From positions 17,166,814 to 17,230,813 of the forward strand of contig OU744450.1 of assembly GCA_916610825.1 (NCBI GenBank): DNA of 64,000 nt, read 5' to 3'. Origin of the DNA: Haliclystus octoradiatus (Eukaryota; Cnidaria; Staurozoa; Stauromedusae; Haliclystidae). Under the pieces are notes generated by a model that had not been told where the DNA came from, made no database searches, and saw only the letters and a program-made list of their open reading frames with translations. This document shows, in pieces, positions 46,389-56,984 of this stretch (position 1 is its first letter; each line of letters starts with the position of its first letter). A program made the translations under genes and the position numbers.

Positions 46389-47373
46389 AGTGTTGTGAGT
46401 ACGCGTTACAAAAGTAACGCATTACTTGGTACTCGTTACTTTTGAAGTAATTTTAGGGGTAATTAATTACTTTTTTGAGAAAAGTAATAAGTAAGTAGTT
46501 AATTACTTTTTCAAGTAACGAGTATTTGCAGTCATAAAGTAATTGACGTTACTTCCCGATTACTTTACGCAATACTTTATTCCCGATATATTTCATTGTT
46601 TTGTTATTATGAAGTAGGTATAAATGTTTTCAGTGCATAATTGTTGTGAAGTCCCAAATGATTTGAAATGATTGTTGTTTGTGTGAAGCTGGTTATTGTT
46701 TTCTAAATGTTTTGATTTCGAAATTATATTAGCAGCGGCAAGATTTTCGAAATAAACTATTTCATTGTTTACATAGAATTTATTCGTCACACCATTTGAC
46801 ACTTCTATTGTTCAAAGTAGAGAATGTCAACACATTTAGACTTCATGAGAAAAACACGCAAATGTTTTTGACATCTGAATGAATAATATGATATTTCATC
46901 AATGAAAAACATAATCTTTGCAACAATTTTTCGCTAGAAAAAATCATGTTCAAACACAAAAATTGACACTGAGATTAATCACATTAATTTGACCAAACTA
47001 TTCGGAAAAGGTTTATTTATTTTATAATTTCTTTTGTACATGCGTATATTTATTGTTTGGTCGTTCAAAGTTTTGAATATTTCAATGTTGTTTGACTATG
47101 GTTCAGCTACAGACAGTAAACATATTATAATAAACGCTTCCTGTCTAGCTTAAAATACATATAATTTTGAATCTTTACAGACAGAATGTTTTGATGAATA
47201 TTTCAAAAGTAACAAAGTAATTAGTAATTAATTACTTTTTCAGCGAAGTAATTAGTAATTAGTAATTAATTACTTTTCTCAGAAAAGTAATTAGTAATGT
47301 AATTTTTGAATTTTTGGTAAAAGTAATTTGTAATCTAATTAATTACTTTTTCAAGTAATTCTCACAACAACCG
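46389..47373. mobile_element. 985-bp hAT-like non-autonomous element
   Basis: The left end cagtgttgtgag and right end ctcacaacaaccg are imperfect inverted repeats. The perfect 8-bp duplication TTTTTTAA (46381-46388 and 47374-47381) is of hAT type. Both subterminal regions are packed with aaagtaat/attacttt motifs. A partial relative lies at 12334-12571. Confidence 0.88.
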
Positions 47374-47381
47374 TTTTTTAA

Positions 47382-49176
47382 AGATTCAGATCACTTCATA
47401 ATACAATATTGTTGCATTTGTGCTACATTTGTTCTAGGTTCTTTTCAGTAATCTCGAAGCTATAAGGCATCCTTGTTATTTTGAACGCTAAATTATTAAG
47501 GCTTTTAAAGAAAGCTGACAGCGAGATGTTTGTAATACGAAACTACAATCGATTTCTGTTCTTGCAACATATGTGTAATTTTATGTGGTTGAAATATTCA
47601 CTATGAATTTTGAAAATCTGAAAACGTTTTGAAAACTTACTGAATAGGCAACTGAATTGTACTCTTTCATTTGTAGCTTTCCAATTGTAAGGTGCGTTTC
47701 ATTAGTTTTCAGTAGAATGAGGAACATCTAGATTTAAGTGTCTGGTGATTTTCAGTATGGTTGTTGTACCCAATCCCATTCCTTCCACTATGTTTTCAGT
47801 TGCTTTTCAGTAGCAGTATATCCAAGACTCATAGTGAATCTAGAAGGGGTAACCCACCTAGGTATCAAGACGCTGGTTCTCAGACTAGGGTTTAGTTGCC
47901 CCTTTTCTAGTCTTCCCATTTATCTAATTGACAAGTTGATAGAGGATCATCCCAGCTGGATTTGAGGTCCATAATTGATGCATGATATGAATGGGAACTA
48001 TCATTGAATAATTTTCAGGATTCTATCAGGATTAAATGTGGCACTGTACTCACTTATGAGCAAAACACTTCTCTTTCTCTATGTCTTCTTAAGATGGTTT
48101 GCTTTGAGAACGAACCATGTTGTTGGACACATTCCATTTGGCTCCAAGAGCTCTCTTAAAACATCTTCTTGTCTGTCTAGGATGATAAGATTTGATGATC
48201 TCACGCTTTCGGGAATTACTTTCATGGCATCATTATCATGACTGATCCATTCTGGTTTTTTGAAACCACCTTCTTGTATTAATGGTGTGAAATTTCTTTC
48301 CATTTCGTAGCAGTTGATTTATTCAGGACAGATTATAGTAAATCATACATATTGAAACTGATTCTACCTTATTCTGCTAACCTACAACTTCAACTGTCTT
48401 CAATAATGCTGTGATTTCTGATGAGCGAGTGATGATACCGCTCCAAGTGTGTGAACATTCTTTGGTATTATGCATCCTAACAAGTCGCTCGAGTAATTAG
48501 CAGCTACTGCTAATTAATAGGTACTGCTATTTAGCAGTTACTGCTAATACGTATAGTTCCGTGACTATGAATGTAAATCACAGATTATTGTGTACAATGT
48601 CTCAATTGTTGCGAATGCTGTTTCGAATGCTGGTAAGGGCCAAAACTTCATCTGACTGACGTTCACGATTATCTGCGATGCTGACTGATGGAAGGCGATT
48701 GCAATTGACTTGACTATGCAAAGCCTTGACACGAAATCAGGACCCACAACCAATAATTGATAAAATGTAGGCTTTAAAGGTGCAAGTCCCACAAAAGCCA
48801 CTCCCTTGCGAAAAACAGGTAAGACGTTCCTGAACAGTTCATGAACATTGCATGGACTGGCTTCGTAACAGGATTGCTGAAAGCATTAGTTGTTAAGGTG
48901 GGAGCAATCGAAACAGCATTCACAGACAAAGATGGTAACAAAACTTTGACTTTGACAAACAAGGGCACCTAAGGAATACGCCACATACCTTGCTCTTGAT
49001 GCGATGTCTCACTTACATTGGCCAGCTCTTCATGGGATGGCGCACTTGCATTGGCCAATCTTGCAGGTTGGCTGACCACAGCGTGTTTAGATGGCTGCAC
49101 TTGAGAAGATGTTTCCAAGACAACTTCTGAAATTTCATTGACTAAATTTCAGCGTTCTTCCGCTGATGACAGATTG
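47382..49176. other. Downstream of HMCES exon 5, mostly unassigned
   Basis: The next HMCES exon (expected to continue after HDRMP with a hydrophobic-acidic segment) was searched for and not found. A protein-like minus ORF lies at 48079-48303. Frames between 48560 and 49000 on both strands look weakly protein-like but match no family known to me. Confidence 0.4.
48079..48303 (-). CDS. Protein-like ORF of unknown family
   Basis: The 74-codon minus ORF contains GGFKKPEWISHDNDAMKVIP and ESVRSSNLIILDRQEDVLRE, then LLEPNGMCPTTWFVLKANHL. Amino-acid make-up (Trp, Cys, paired acidic/basic runs) is unlike noise. The frame closes with a stop at KKT, but protein-like text (ISEYSATFNPDRI) continues in another frame toward 48000, suggesting a decayed longer gene. 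Could be a transposon remnant or an exon of an antisense gene. Confidence 0.35.
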   Translation of the reverse strand: MERNFTPLIQEGGFKKPEWISHDNDAMKVIPESVRSSNLIILDRQEDVLRELLEPNGMCPTTWFVLKANHLKKT

Positions 49177-49181
49177 GTTTG

Positions 49182-49383
49182 TGTTGTGAGTGTATAAAGT
49201 GTTGTGTAACGCAAGTAAAGACAACAAAGATAACACTCAATAAATTCAAACTTATAATGATAATAATAATGTAAATACTAAATAGCTAAACACCAACCGA
49301 TTATCATATTGAAGTTAGGGTTGCCTATTGGGAATATATTGGCTTACTAATTAATCTAGAGTCTAATTATAGGGAATACAACA
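49182..49383 (-). repeat. Gypsy C 3' LTR
   Basis: 202 bp, TGTTG...CAACA style termini. Minus-strand polypurine tract at 49384-49395 directly outside. Confidence 0.92.
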
Positions 49384-49529
49384 TCTCCCCTTTTTGGAGC
49401 GAATAAAATGTCAATGAAATAACTAAATGAATTAATAATGAGCTAAAAAAAAATAATAATAATGAATGGAATTGTGACTTGAATGTAAATTAAATCGTAA
49501 ATAGTAAATAGTCTAAATAGTAAATAAAA

Positions 49530-50640
49530 TTAAGTAGAATATCGTTTGGGTGTTTGACGGGCACGAGTACTACGTCTTAACTGAAGTATGACATATGTAT
49601 TATCAGTATTATTTGGATTATTGACATGAGTATTGATATCGTCATCATCTGGAATGGTTAATTTACGAATATATCGGCGATTGCGCCATTTGACTTTGCC
49701 AGAAGGTAAACGACTAACATAATCATGTGGGTTAGCAGTAATAACAATGCCAGTTTCATCCCAGCGTTTAGTAATTGGACTTTGTAAAATAACAGTAGAT
49801 CCAATAGGTAGAGGTGATAATGAATGCGCATTAGAATCGTAATATTTTTTATTTTTCGTGGCTAAGTCGATTAATTTGTTATCTATAGTTTTTGCTGCTA
49901 ATTGCCAGTCTTTTGAAAATGATCTAAAATGAGCAGGAACATACGAACGTAAAGGATGTCCATAAACCCACTGTGCTGGTGAAATACCTTCAGCTCGTGG
50001 AGTATTACGAAGTTCTAGTAAACCTCGGAGAAATTCATCAGATTTAATATTTCCATTTGAAACTTTAGCTAACAATGTTTTAAAAGATTTTACAGATGAT
50101 TCAGCATGGCCATTACTCTGAGGATAATGAGGAGAAGAAGGAGATCGATTAACTCCCCAAGAAATTAAAAAATCATTAAATACTTTGGCAGCAAATTGGG
50201 GACCACCGTCCGACTGAAGTTGTGATGGGACACCAGTTTGTACAAAATGGTGTTTAATAACTTCTAATACTTGAGATGAAGAAGGGTCATCACGCCATTC
50301 AGAAATAGAAGGAAAGCCAGATAAACAATCTGCATATATTAAATAATGTTTTCCATTCAAGCTAAATAAATCAGTAGAGACAGATTCAAAAACTCTAGAA
50401 GGTAATGGATCTGATCAGTGGTTCCTTTTGTAGACTAGGAAGATACTTAGCACATTGTTTACAAGATTGGACAGCATTAGTTAAGTCGCTGTTCATGCCA
50501 GGCCAGTATACAACTTGACGAGCACAACGTTTTGTTCGCTCTATACCTTGATGAGATGCGTGAAGACGAGATATGACATCAGAACGAGAAGAAAGAGGAA
50601 TAATAAGACGATCACCAAATAAGATGAGACCATTATCAAT
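49530..50640 (-). pseudogene. Gypsy C integrase
   Basis: Frame 50360-49530 carries the integrase core: YADCLSGFPSISEW (first Asp), LQSDGGPQFAAKVF (second Asp), YPQSNGHAESSVKSFK (Glu), then GIVITANPHDYVSRLPSGK and a basic tail. The HHCC finger (RLHASHQGIERTKRC, QSCKQCAKYL) lies upstream to about 50640 in another frame. Frameshift near 50400 plus a stop near 50650 separate it from RNase H. Confidence 0.9.
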
Positions 50641-50652
50641 ACTAAGTTCTGG

Positions 50653-51400
50653 TCAAATTTTTCTAAATAAACCAACAGCAGGTGTAATAGGTTCAGGAAA
50701 GTCCTGTTGAATAGCAATAATTAATTGTTGATAATGAGTATCAGTATGGGCAATGCTACGTAATTGATCAATCATAGGATCAGCAAGAGGTGCACGTGTA
50801 ATTGATGTGTTGTCTTCAGAATCGTCATGAGATAAACGTAAAGCAGCAATACGAATGATCTGGTCAGTGGGAAATTGAGAATCATCTTCAATATCATCAG
50901 GTGCTGGATCGCATACCGGAGCACGTGATAATGCATCAGGAATACCATGATCTTTGCCTTTAGTCCAAGTGACAGTAAATTGGTATTGACTTAATTTTGA
51001 TTTATATGATTGTAAACGAGTGTTCTCTATAGCATCAAGTGTATAGTTATTAAATATAGGTATAAGTGGTTTGTGGTCAGTAACAACTTGGAATGCTCGC
51101 AGACCAGATAAATAAACTTTACATTTGCGAATGGCCCATAAAATTGCAAGTGTTTCTAATTCAACCATGGCATAACGTGTTTTGCAGGGTTGAAGAAAAC
51201 GGAAACCACATTGAATTAACTTCCACATACCTTGTTGTTGTTGAAGTAGAACAAACCCAAGTCCTTTAGTTTTCGATGCATCGGTTTGAAGAACAGTATG
51301 TGAGGATGGATCAAAACCAGATAATACAGGTGGTGAAAGTAATAATTGTTTTGTAGCTTCAAATGCTATAGTATGATCTGCTAACCATAAAAATTCATTA
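50653..51400 (-). pseudogene. Gypsy C RNase H
   Basis: Frame 51228-50653 contains CKTRYAMVELETLAILWAIR, FQVVTDHKPLIPIF and GKDHGIPDALSRAPV, the usual Ty3/gypsy RNase H; LQTDASKTKGLGFVLL lies just upstream in another frame. Frame breaks near 51230 and 51407. Confidence 0.9.
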
Positions 51401-51406
51401 CAATTT

Positions 51407-52819
51407 TTAATAAATCACGGAAGGTGCTAGCTTACCACTTAAATCAGCCGTAAACATACCAAGTTGATTAACAAGACCAAGAAAGGAACGTAATTCAGTG
51501 CGATTAGTTGGTTGAGGAAATTTGGAAATTGCGTCAAGCTTTTTAGAATCAGCAGCATAACTACCAGGTGAAATCTTGTAACCGACAAAATTTAAACTTT
51601 CTTCTGCAAATACACACTTCTTCGTATTTAAAGTAATATTATATTTTGCGAATCGTTCTAAAACATCGCAAGTGCGAGACATTAAGGTGGTATAACAGTC
51701 GGCATCAATAAGTGTATCATCAACAATTTTAGTAACATGTAAAAGACCCTCTAGAGCTAGGTCAATACGTAAATTATAAGAGTCCCCATTTGAAATAAAC
51801 CCCATAGGGGCACGCAAAAATTTGTAGCGTCTCCATGGTGTAATAAAGGTGGTTAAATGTTGAGAAGCTTCGTCTAGAGGCATTTGCCAATAACCACTTT
51901 TAGCGTCCAACAGGGTAAATATATTTGAAGTACGATCAATACTAGCAACGGCATCAGCAGGCGTAGGTGATGGGTGGAATGTGCGATTTACCTGCTTGTT
52001 GAGTTTGGTGAGGTCTACACAAAGTCGAACATCACCGTCACATTTGGGAACAATGACCAAAGGGTGACACCAAGTGACAGGTTCATCTGCAACAGCTGCA
52101 ATAATACCCAAACTCTCCAGGCGATCTAATTCTAGTTTAACTTTCTCCCTCTGAGGAAAAGGTATTTTTCTTGCTGTCATGGCAGCGAAAGGAACAGCAT
52201 CAGGTTCAAGTTCAATTTTCATGGTATCACCTACATGGGGTCCACTTATGGGTTGTAATCTGGTATCAGAATGAAATACTTTGGAATAAATAGTTTTTAA
52301 TTTTGTGATATTTTCAGATTTTTGCTGATTAGATGGGTTGGTAGATAAAGAATTAAGCCAACATTGCTTTTCATCATGTTTGAAAATAAGTGGAGATGAG
52401 TTATTTGGTGAATGACTGATAGAATTGATTTGATGAGTTAAAGGAGCTGGAAAATTTTGTGATATAATATTCAAATCTTTGCACATTTGCATTGAGAGGT
52501 AAAGTCCTTCGATTTGATCACATATAATGACATTGCAGGGAACTACCCTACCAGCAAGTTTAAAATACACACTAACCTGTCCCAATTGTGTAAGTTGGTT
52601 ATTATTGATAGCAGTAAATATATCTTTAGATGATGGTAATAATGAAACTATGTCCATTTTCAGCTGTGAAATAAAATCAGGTCCAGCAACTGTACGTTGT
52701 GCACCGGTATCGCATATAGCTTGAACTGTTTGTAAATACTTTTCTCCTTTGTAAACACAAATATCAAGAAACGGTAAATCCTCGCCGACATTTTGAATTT
52801 TTACATGAGATGTTTTCAC
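51407..52819 (-). pseudogene. Gypsy C protease and reverse transcriptase
   Basis: 470-codon frame. Protease reads AICDTGAQRTVAGPDF. RT shows VPKCDGDVRLCVDLTKLN, LDAKSGYWQMPLDEASQHLT, LRAPMGFISNGDSY and the palm as KIVDDTLI, so the residue before V-D-D is Ile rather than Tyr. Ends in the RT connection (ELRSFLGLVNQLGMF) with a frameshift after LAPSVIY. The apparent start Met is likely internal to a once continuous Gag-Pol frame. Confidence 0.9.
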
Positions 52820-54010
52820 GGGAGGTTGTAATTGTAATTCGTTGTCATGGTGATTTGCAGTAGAGAGACAGACATGAGAGTAGTGCCCAGTCTTTTACAA
52901 TGACGACATATTGATTTCTCTGCAGGACATTTAGGACCATAATGAGATGAAAAACCACAATATTTACATGCAGACGATTGATTGTTTGCACCTTTGTGTT
53001 TATTCTCTTTTGATTGATCTTTTGTCGTTGACTTGTTTTTATTTTGTGTAAAAGCGGAAGCGGTAAAACTGTTGCTATTGTTATTTGTCAACGTGTGGGC
53101 GTTTGCGGTGGCAGCCTCCTCAGTTTGGAGAAATTTGAATGTGTCAGCCAAATTCAAAGATGGCGTTTTGGCAATGACTTTACGTTTTATTTCTTCGTCA
53201 TTTAAACCAAGAATTAAAATAGCTGTTCTCAAGATTTCTGGTGTAACTTTGTCAACATCTGCATAATCACTACTTTCCATTAATGAAGTATAAAAATGGT
53301 CGATGGTTTGGTTGTCGCTTTGGCGAATAGTTAAAAAGCTTTGCCAGTCAAGATTCGTATTTCGTTTTGATCTGAGATGATCTTTGATTAAATTAAGAAG
53401 TTCGTCCGTCGTTAATATTGTAGTTCGGTCGATTTGTAAGACTCGTCGTATCATGCTTAAAAACCCAGGAGAACAAAGTCCCCAAAACGTAGCGACTTGG
53501 CGTTCGTGTGGTTGAAGTGATAAACCGATAAGGCTACAATAATTAAACCAGGTTTCTTGCCATTGCGAAAATATTTTAAAATCAACCATCTTCTTCTAAT
53601 AATGGTGGTGGTTTTGCTGTACAGCGAACTGGTGGTATTGATGATGTGGTGGACGTGCTTGTCGTCGAGTGAGTTGATGTTTGCCTTGTAAATAATGTTT
53701 TGCGTTGTAAAATGCCACATTCGCTTGCAAAAAGACGATTTTCGAAAGTATTTATGTCGTTTTCTTCAGTGTTGTCTTCGATAGGTTGTAATGTAACTAC
53801 AGCCTGATGAGCCAATTGATAATTTTGCAATGCTGTTTTTGCTTGTTGACAAGATAGTTCTGAGGCATTTAAATCATTAATATTACGTATGTGTGTTAAT
53901 CAAGACGATCTAATGCACGACAAGTAAGACTTTTATAGCCAGTACTAGAATTTTTTGCAAGTTGAAGAGATTCCATTGTAATATATATAATGGTAAGAGT
54001 AAATAATGAA
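52816..54010 (-). pseudogene. Gypsy C Gag with broken second zinc knuckle
   Basis: Frame 53589-52816 holds the Gag core (FKIFSQWQETWFNYCSLIG, NTNLDWQSFLTIRQSDNQT) and knuckle CKYCGFSSHYGPKC. The second knuckle begins CRHCKRLG and is completed (H-Y-S-H-V-C) only in the -1 frame, at about 52885, which leads straight into the protease frame. N-terminal Gag (MESLQLAKNSS..., MQNYQLAHQAVV...) lies in shifted frames from about 53980 to 53582. Confidence 0.85.
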
Positions 54011-54045
54011 TTCGGTAATGTTAATCTCCGCGAAAAGGTAAATAA

Positions 54046-54057
54046 ATCACTGCGCCA
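54046..54057 (-). other. Gypsy C primer binding site
   Basis: TGGCGCAGTGAT abuts the 5' LTR. It resembles the gypsy A site (TGGCACAGTGG), so both may use the same or related tRNA; identity not assigned. Confidence 0.65.
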
Positions 54058-54298
54058 TGTTATGAGTGTACAAAGTGTTGTGTAACGCAAGTAAAGACAA
54101 CAAAGATAACACTCAATAAATTCAAACTTATAATGATAATAATAATGTAAATACTAAATAGGGTTGCTACAGTAGAACCAACCATCTACTGAGCTAAACA
54201 CCAACTGATTATCATATTGAAGTTAGGGTTGCCTATTGGGAATATATTGGCTTACTAATTAATCTAGAGTCTAATATTAAATTATAGGGAATACAACA
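54058..54298 (-). repeat. Gypsy C 5' LTR
   Basis: 241 bp; same ends as the 202-bp copy but with an extra block of about 31 bp and a small attaa insertion. Confidence 0.92.
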
Positions 54299-54303
54299 GT
54301 TTG

Positions 54304-54740
54304 TTGGCTTGGAGATAAAATAGTAATGTGGACGGTGTCGCCCTACCGAAGTCACCCGTACCACTCCTCTATTTCTAGAAGAGTGGCTCTTTACGCTAAC
54401 AGATTTCATGGCAGATAGGCCTTGATTGTCAATGCGCAACGATGCGCCACAGCTACTCACAATGCAATTCCTTCTGAACCATTCTATCCGCCATCCTTAG
54501 ATGGTACTCATTTGATGTTTCAGATAAAGTCAAGGCTGAGTTGACCTGAGGGGGATTTGAACCACAGTCGATGAGATATGATACGATCTGAAGTTCGGTT
54601 GCTCTGCCAACTGAGCTAATCACCCCGATGGTCAAACAACAAACCGTGTTCCTTTCAACCTAGGCAACGTATAATGCTGCAAAGCTAGCACTGTAGTTGC
54701 CAAGCTCACAGTGGATTTCATTTTTATCAAAGAGCTTCAG
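54304..54740 (-). repeat. Possible SINE with tRNA-like head (54543-54626)
   Basis: On the minus strand, 54626-54543 begins ggggtgattagctcagttgg (A box, with paired gctc/gagc D stem) and includes a B-box-like ggttcaaatcc. Anticodon and acceptor stems do not pair, so it is not a functional tRNA. The sequence beyond (to about 54330) includes agaggagtggtacgggtgac, also found near 5690-5715, which would be the SINE body. Confidence 0.5.
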
Positions 54741-55097
54741 AGCAATTTATAATTATTTGTATAAAATTTTTCTCTTCTGCTGTAGTGCCAATTGTTCTGA
54801 AAAGCATCGGGTACGGCCAACTTAACCTTATGATTGACGCAATGGATTTTTACTAGCCACGACCGGCTACTTTCAAACCTGGTCATCAAAGTAGATATTC
54901 TTCCGGTGTTCACTGCTGCACTATCTGCAGTCACTGAAACCACTTTGACCAGCTATTGTCACCAGAAAGAGGGTAGTATCTGTCTCTGTATCTGTCAAAT
55001 ATTAACTCAATTGCTTTCTTCAAAGCTTCCGCTCCTGTGCCACCCCATTCTGACATTCATAATAAGGCGCTACCAAGTAGACTGGAATTCCTTTATG
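54740..55097 (-). pseudogene. hAT-type (ZNF862/DUF4371-like) transposase remnant, distal part
   Basis: Minus frame contains VSVTADSAAVNTGRISTLMT and WLVKIHCVNHKVKLAVPDAF, the family pattern in which a D-x-A motif is followed by W-x-x-x-x-H-C-x-N-H. Upstream in shifted frames is GIPVYLVAPYYECQNG. Stops interrupt the frame. It is probably the downstream part of the same transposase as 61102-61450, separated by later insertions. Confidence 0.7.
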
Positions 55098-55105
55098 GTT
55101 AGATC

Positions 55106-56259
55106 CATGGCTTGTATTCCTGAAATCACACGCGTGCGACAAAACGCACGCCCCAGAAATCTAAGGCGTGCGATGGCGTGCGATCATTTGTTACCACGAC
55201 AACACGATAACCGATTTGTCAGGGCAACACGATTTCAAGCTGTTTTACAAATCGTTTTTACTGGTGAGAAATACAAACTAGACATCACGTTTATTATTTA
55301 AAGTTAAGGATTTTATATTCATGCTAAAAAAACATTCTCTGCTTTTTTAATGTAATATTGAAACAAACACAATTTTGAAAACACTCCTGCCTGAAGATCT
55401 CATTTCACAGTTATTCGCTTGATTGATTCTAATAAAACAGGAAGTTGAAAGGCGGTAACTTTTTCTAACAATATCACACTAGTAACTTTTTTCAAGGTGT
55501 TGAATTTCAATTCAATAAAAATTAGGCGAAAGTCAAAACAGTAATCGAATATTCGACAATGCACTATTCGATTCTAATTGAATAATTAATCAAAATCTCT
55601 TGTTCTATTTGTTACCATGCAAGTAGACAATAAAAACACAAACAAAACCTTTTCCACGACTGCAAGAAATGTGTTGAAAACATCAAATTCAACTTAACTA
55701 TCTTTACATAGATTTTGAAAAAGATTTTGAATACATAGATATAACAGTTTGTTCGCTCAGTTTGCTTCGACATTAGTTTACAGAATTCATGTTATTCAAC
55801 GCGCTTTATGCTTCATCACGTCTGTTTGATCAATTAATTGTCATAGCAACAAAGTCTGGAATAGAACTAATGGCGCGTAACTTGAGATCTTCTTTGTTAT
55901 GGTAATTAGGGGGAGTTCCGTAGACCATTCAAGCATGCAAAAGACGTCGCTTTGAATGATTTGTTGCGTGTTTGTTTCGTATTTTATATCGGCGAAAGAA
56001 AAGAGCATTTGATTTTGAAGAAAAATTTATCCAAGAAAGGTTGCTTTATATTTGGAAACAAGCATATTTAAAATTAATTTAAATAATCGAATTGCATCCC
56101 TAATAAAAATAAATTTTTGTTTGCTTTAATAAAGCTTCACATTGATAAATTCGAAAAAAGGAAAAGAAAGTAGGCATGCGATAGATCGCACGCCTTGGAA
56201 CGCGGAGGCATGTGCGGAGGTGTGCGCGTGCGATCGCACGCCTCGGAATACAAGCCATG
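55106..56259. mobile_element. 1154-bp non-autonomous TIR element, 8-bp duplication
   Basis: Perfect 15-bp TIR: CATGGCTTGTATTCC at the left, GGAATACAAGCCATG at the right. Perfect 8-bp duplication GTTAGATC (55098-55105 and 56260-56267), hAT style. Subterminal regions carry repeated gcgtgcgatc/gatcgcacgc motifs (5' 55130-55185, 3' 56175-56245), likely transposase binding sites. No coding sequence inside. Confidence 0.94.
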
Positions 56260-56267
56260 GTTAGATC

Positions 56268-56653
56268 AAACAAAGGAATTGGTAAATTTTATTTGATACA
56301 TGTAGAATTATTCATCAATTACTATGCCAGTAACTTTATGAATAAATTTGTATCTACTACATTTTATTTATGTGTTTTTCTTTCAAATATGCATCAAGTT
56401 TCATTAAGTAATAATTACTAAGCAAATATCTGTGATAGAATATAGGCAGTTTGCAGGGGTGGCTTGATGACTGCATTGCTCATCAAAAAATGCTTCTCAA
56501 GTGCTATGCCGGTAGACCTTGCGTAGAGCAAATTGTTGTAATCATTCAGCTGGGGTCAATTTCAATATAGTGAAGTACTTGCATTCATACAATATCAATA
56601 CAATTGGTACAAGTACTTCAACCAATATAATGGACAGAATTGAACATACATAC
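56268..56653 (-). pseudogene. hAT-type transposase remnant, middle part
   Basis: The minus strand directly next to the BEL 5' LTR continues the frame interrupted at 61102, then becomes too decayed to follow (LVEVLVPIVL in a shifted frame). The interval is between the TIR element and the BEL element, so it is the stretch of old transposase into which both inserted. Confidence 0.45.
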
Positions 56654-56948
56654 TGTTATGACAGTGTGAACATTTATATTTTATTTAATTCGCCATTATT
56701 GACTAGCCTCTTTAATAACAGTTTGAAACAGAGGTTAGGTGGGCATATCCAATTTTGTAGTAGCACATGTTTTTTATGTTAATTTGTGAGCTCAAGATAG
56801 GAGTGAGACACTCGTTTTTAACCAGTTTATATAGCCATTTTTGATGTTATTATACTTATATTCATGTATAAGTATTACATGGTTGTTATTACTGCGTATT
56901 AAACCTAGCTCCTAGCTCTCAAAGTCACAAGTTTGAAGTGACATTTCA
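56654..56948 (+). repeat. BEL 5' LTR
   Basis: 295 bp starting TGTTATGACA; the end is set at ...gacatttca by comparison with the 3' copy and by the resulting 5-bp target duplication. Confidence 0.9.
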
Positions 56949-56984
56949 GTTAAAAACGAAAGGTTTACTATAAAGAAGTTAAAC

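Larger units (their letters stand above)
49182..54298 (-). mobile_element. Gypsy C: full-length Ty3/gypsy element, frameshifted
   Basis: LTRs at 49182-49383 (202 bp) and 54058-54298 (241 bp), with a 5-bp duplication gtttg (49177-49181 and 54299-54303). The longer LTR has about 31 extra bases (gttgctacagtagaaccaac and following). Minus-strand order: Gag, protease, RT, RNase H, integrase. The primer site TGGCGCAGTGAT abuts the 5' LTR and the purine tract aaaaaggggaga abuts the 3' LTR. At least four frame breaks. Confidence 0.94.

Noticed and set aside
47700..47990. Candidate HMCES exon 6
   Set aside because: Acceptor-like ttttcag sites occur but the following frames do not resemble the SRAP C-terminal sequence.
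55106..56259. CRISPR-like array, because of repeated gcgtgcgatc motifs
   Set aside because: Motifs are clustered at both ends of a TIR element with a target duplication, not spaced repeats with unique spacers, and the genome is eukaryotic.
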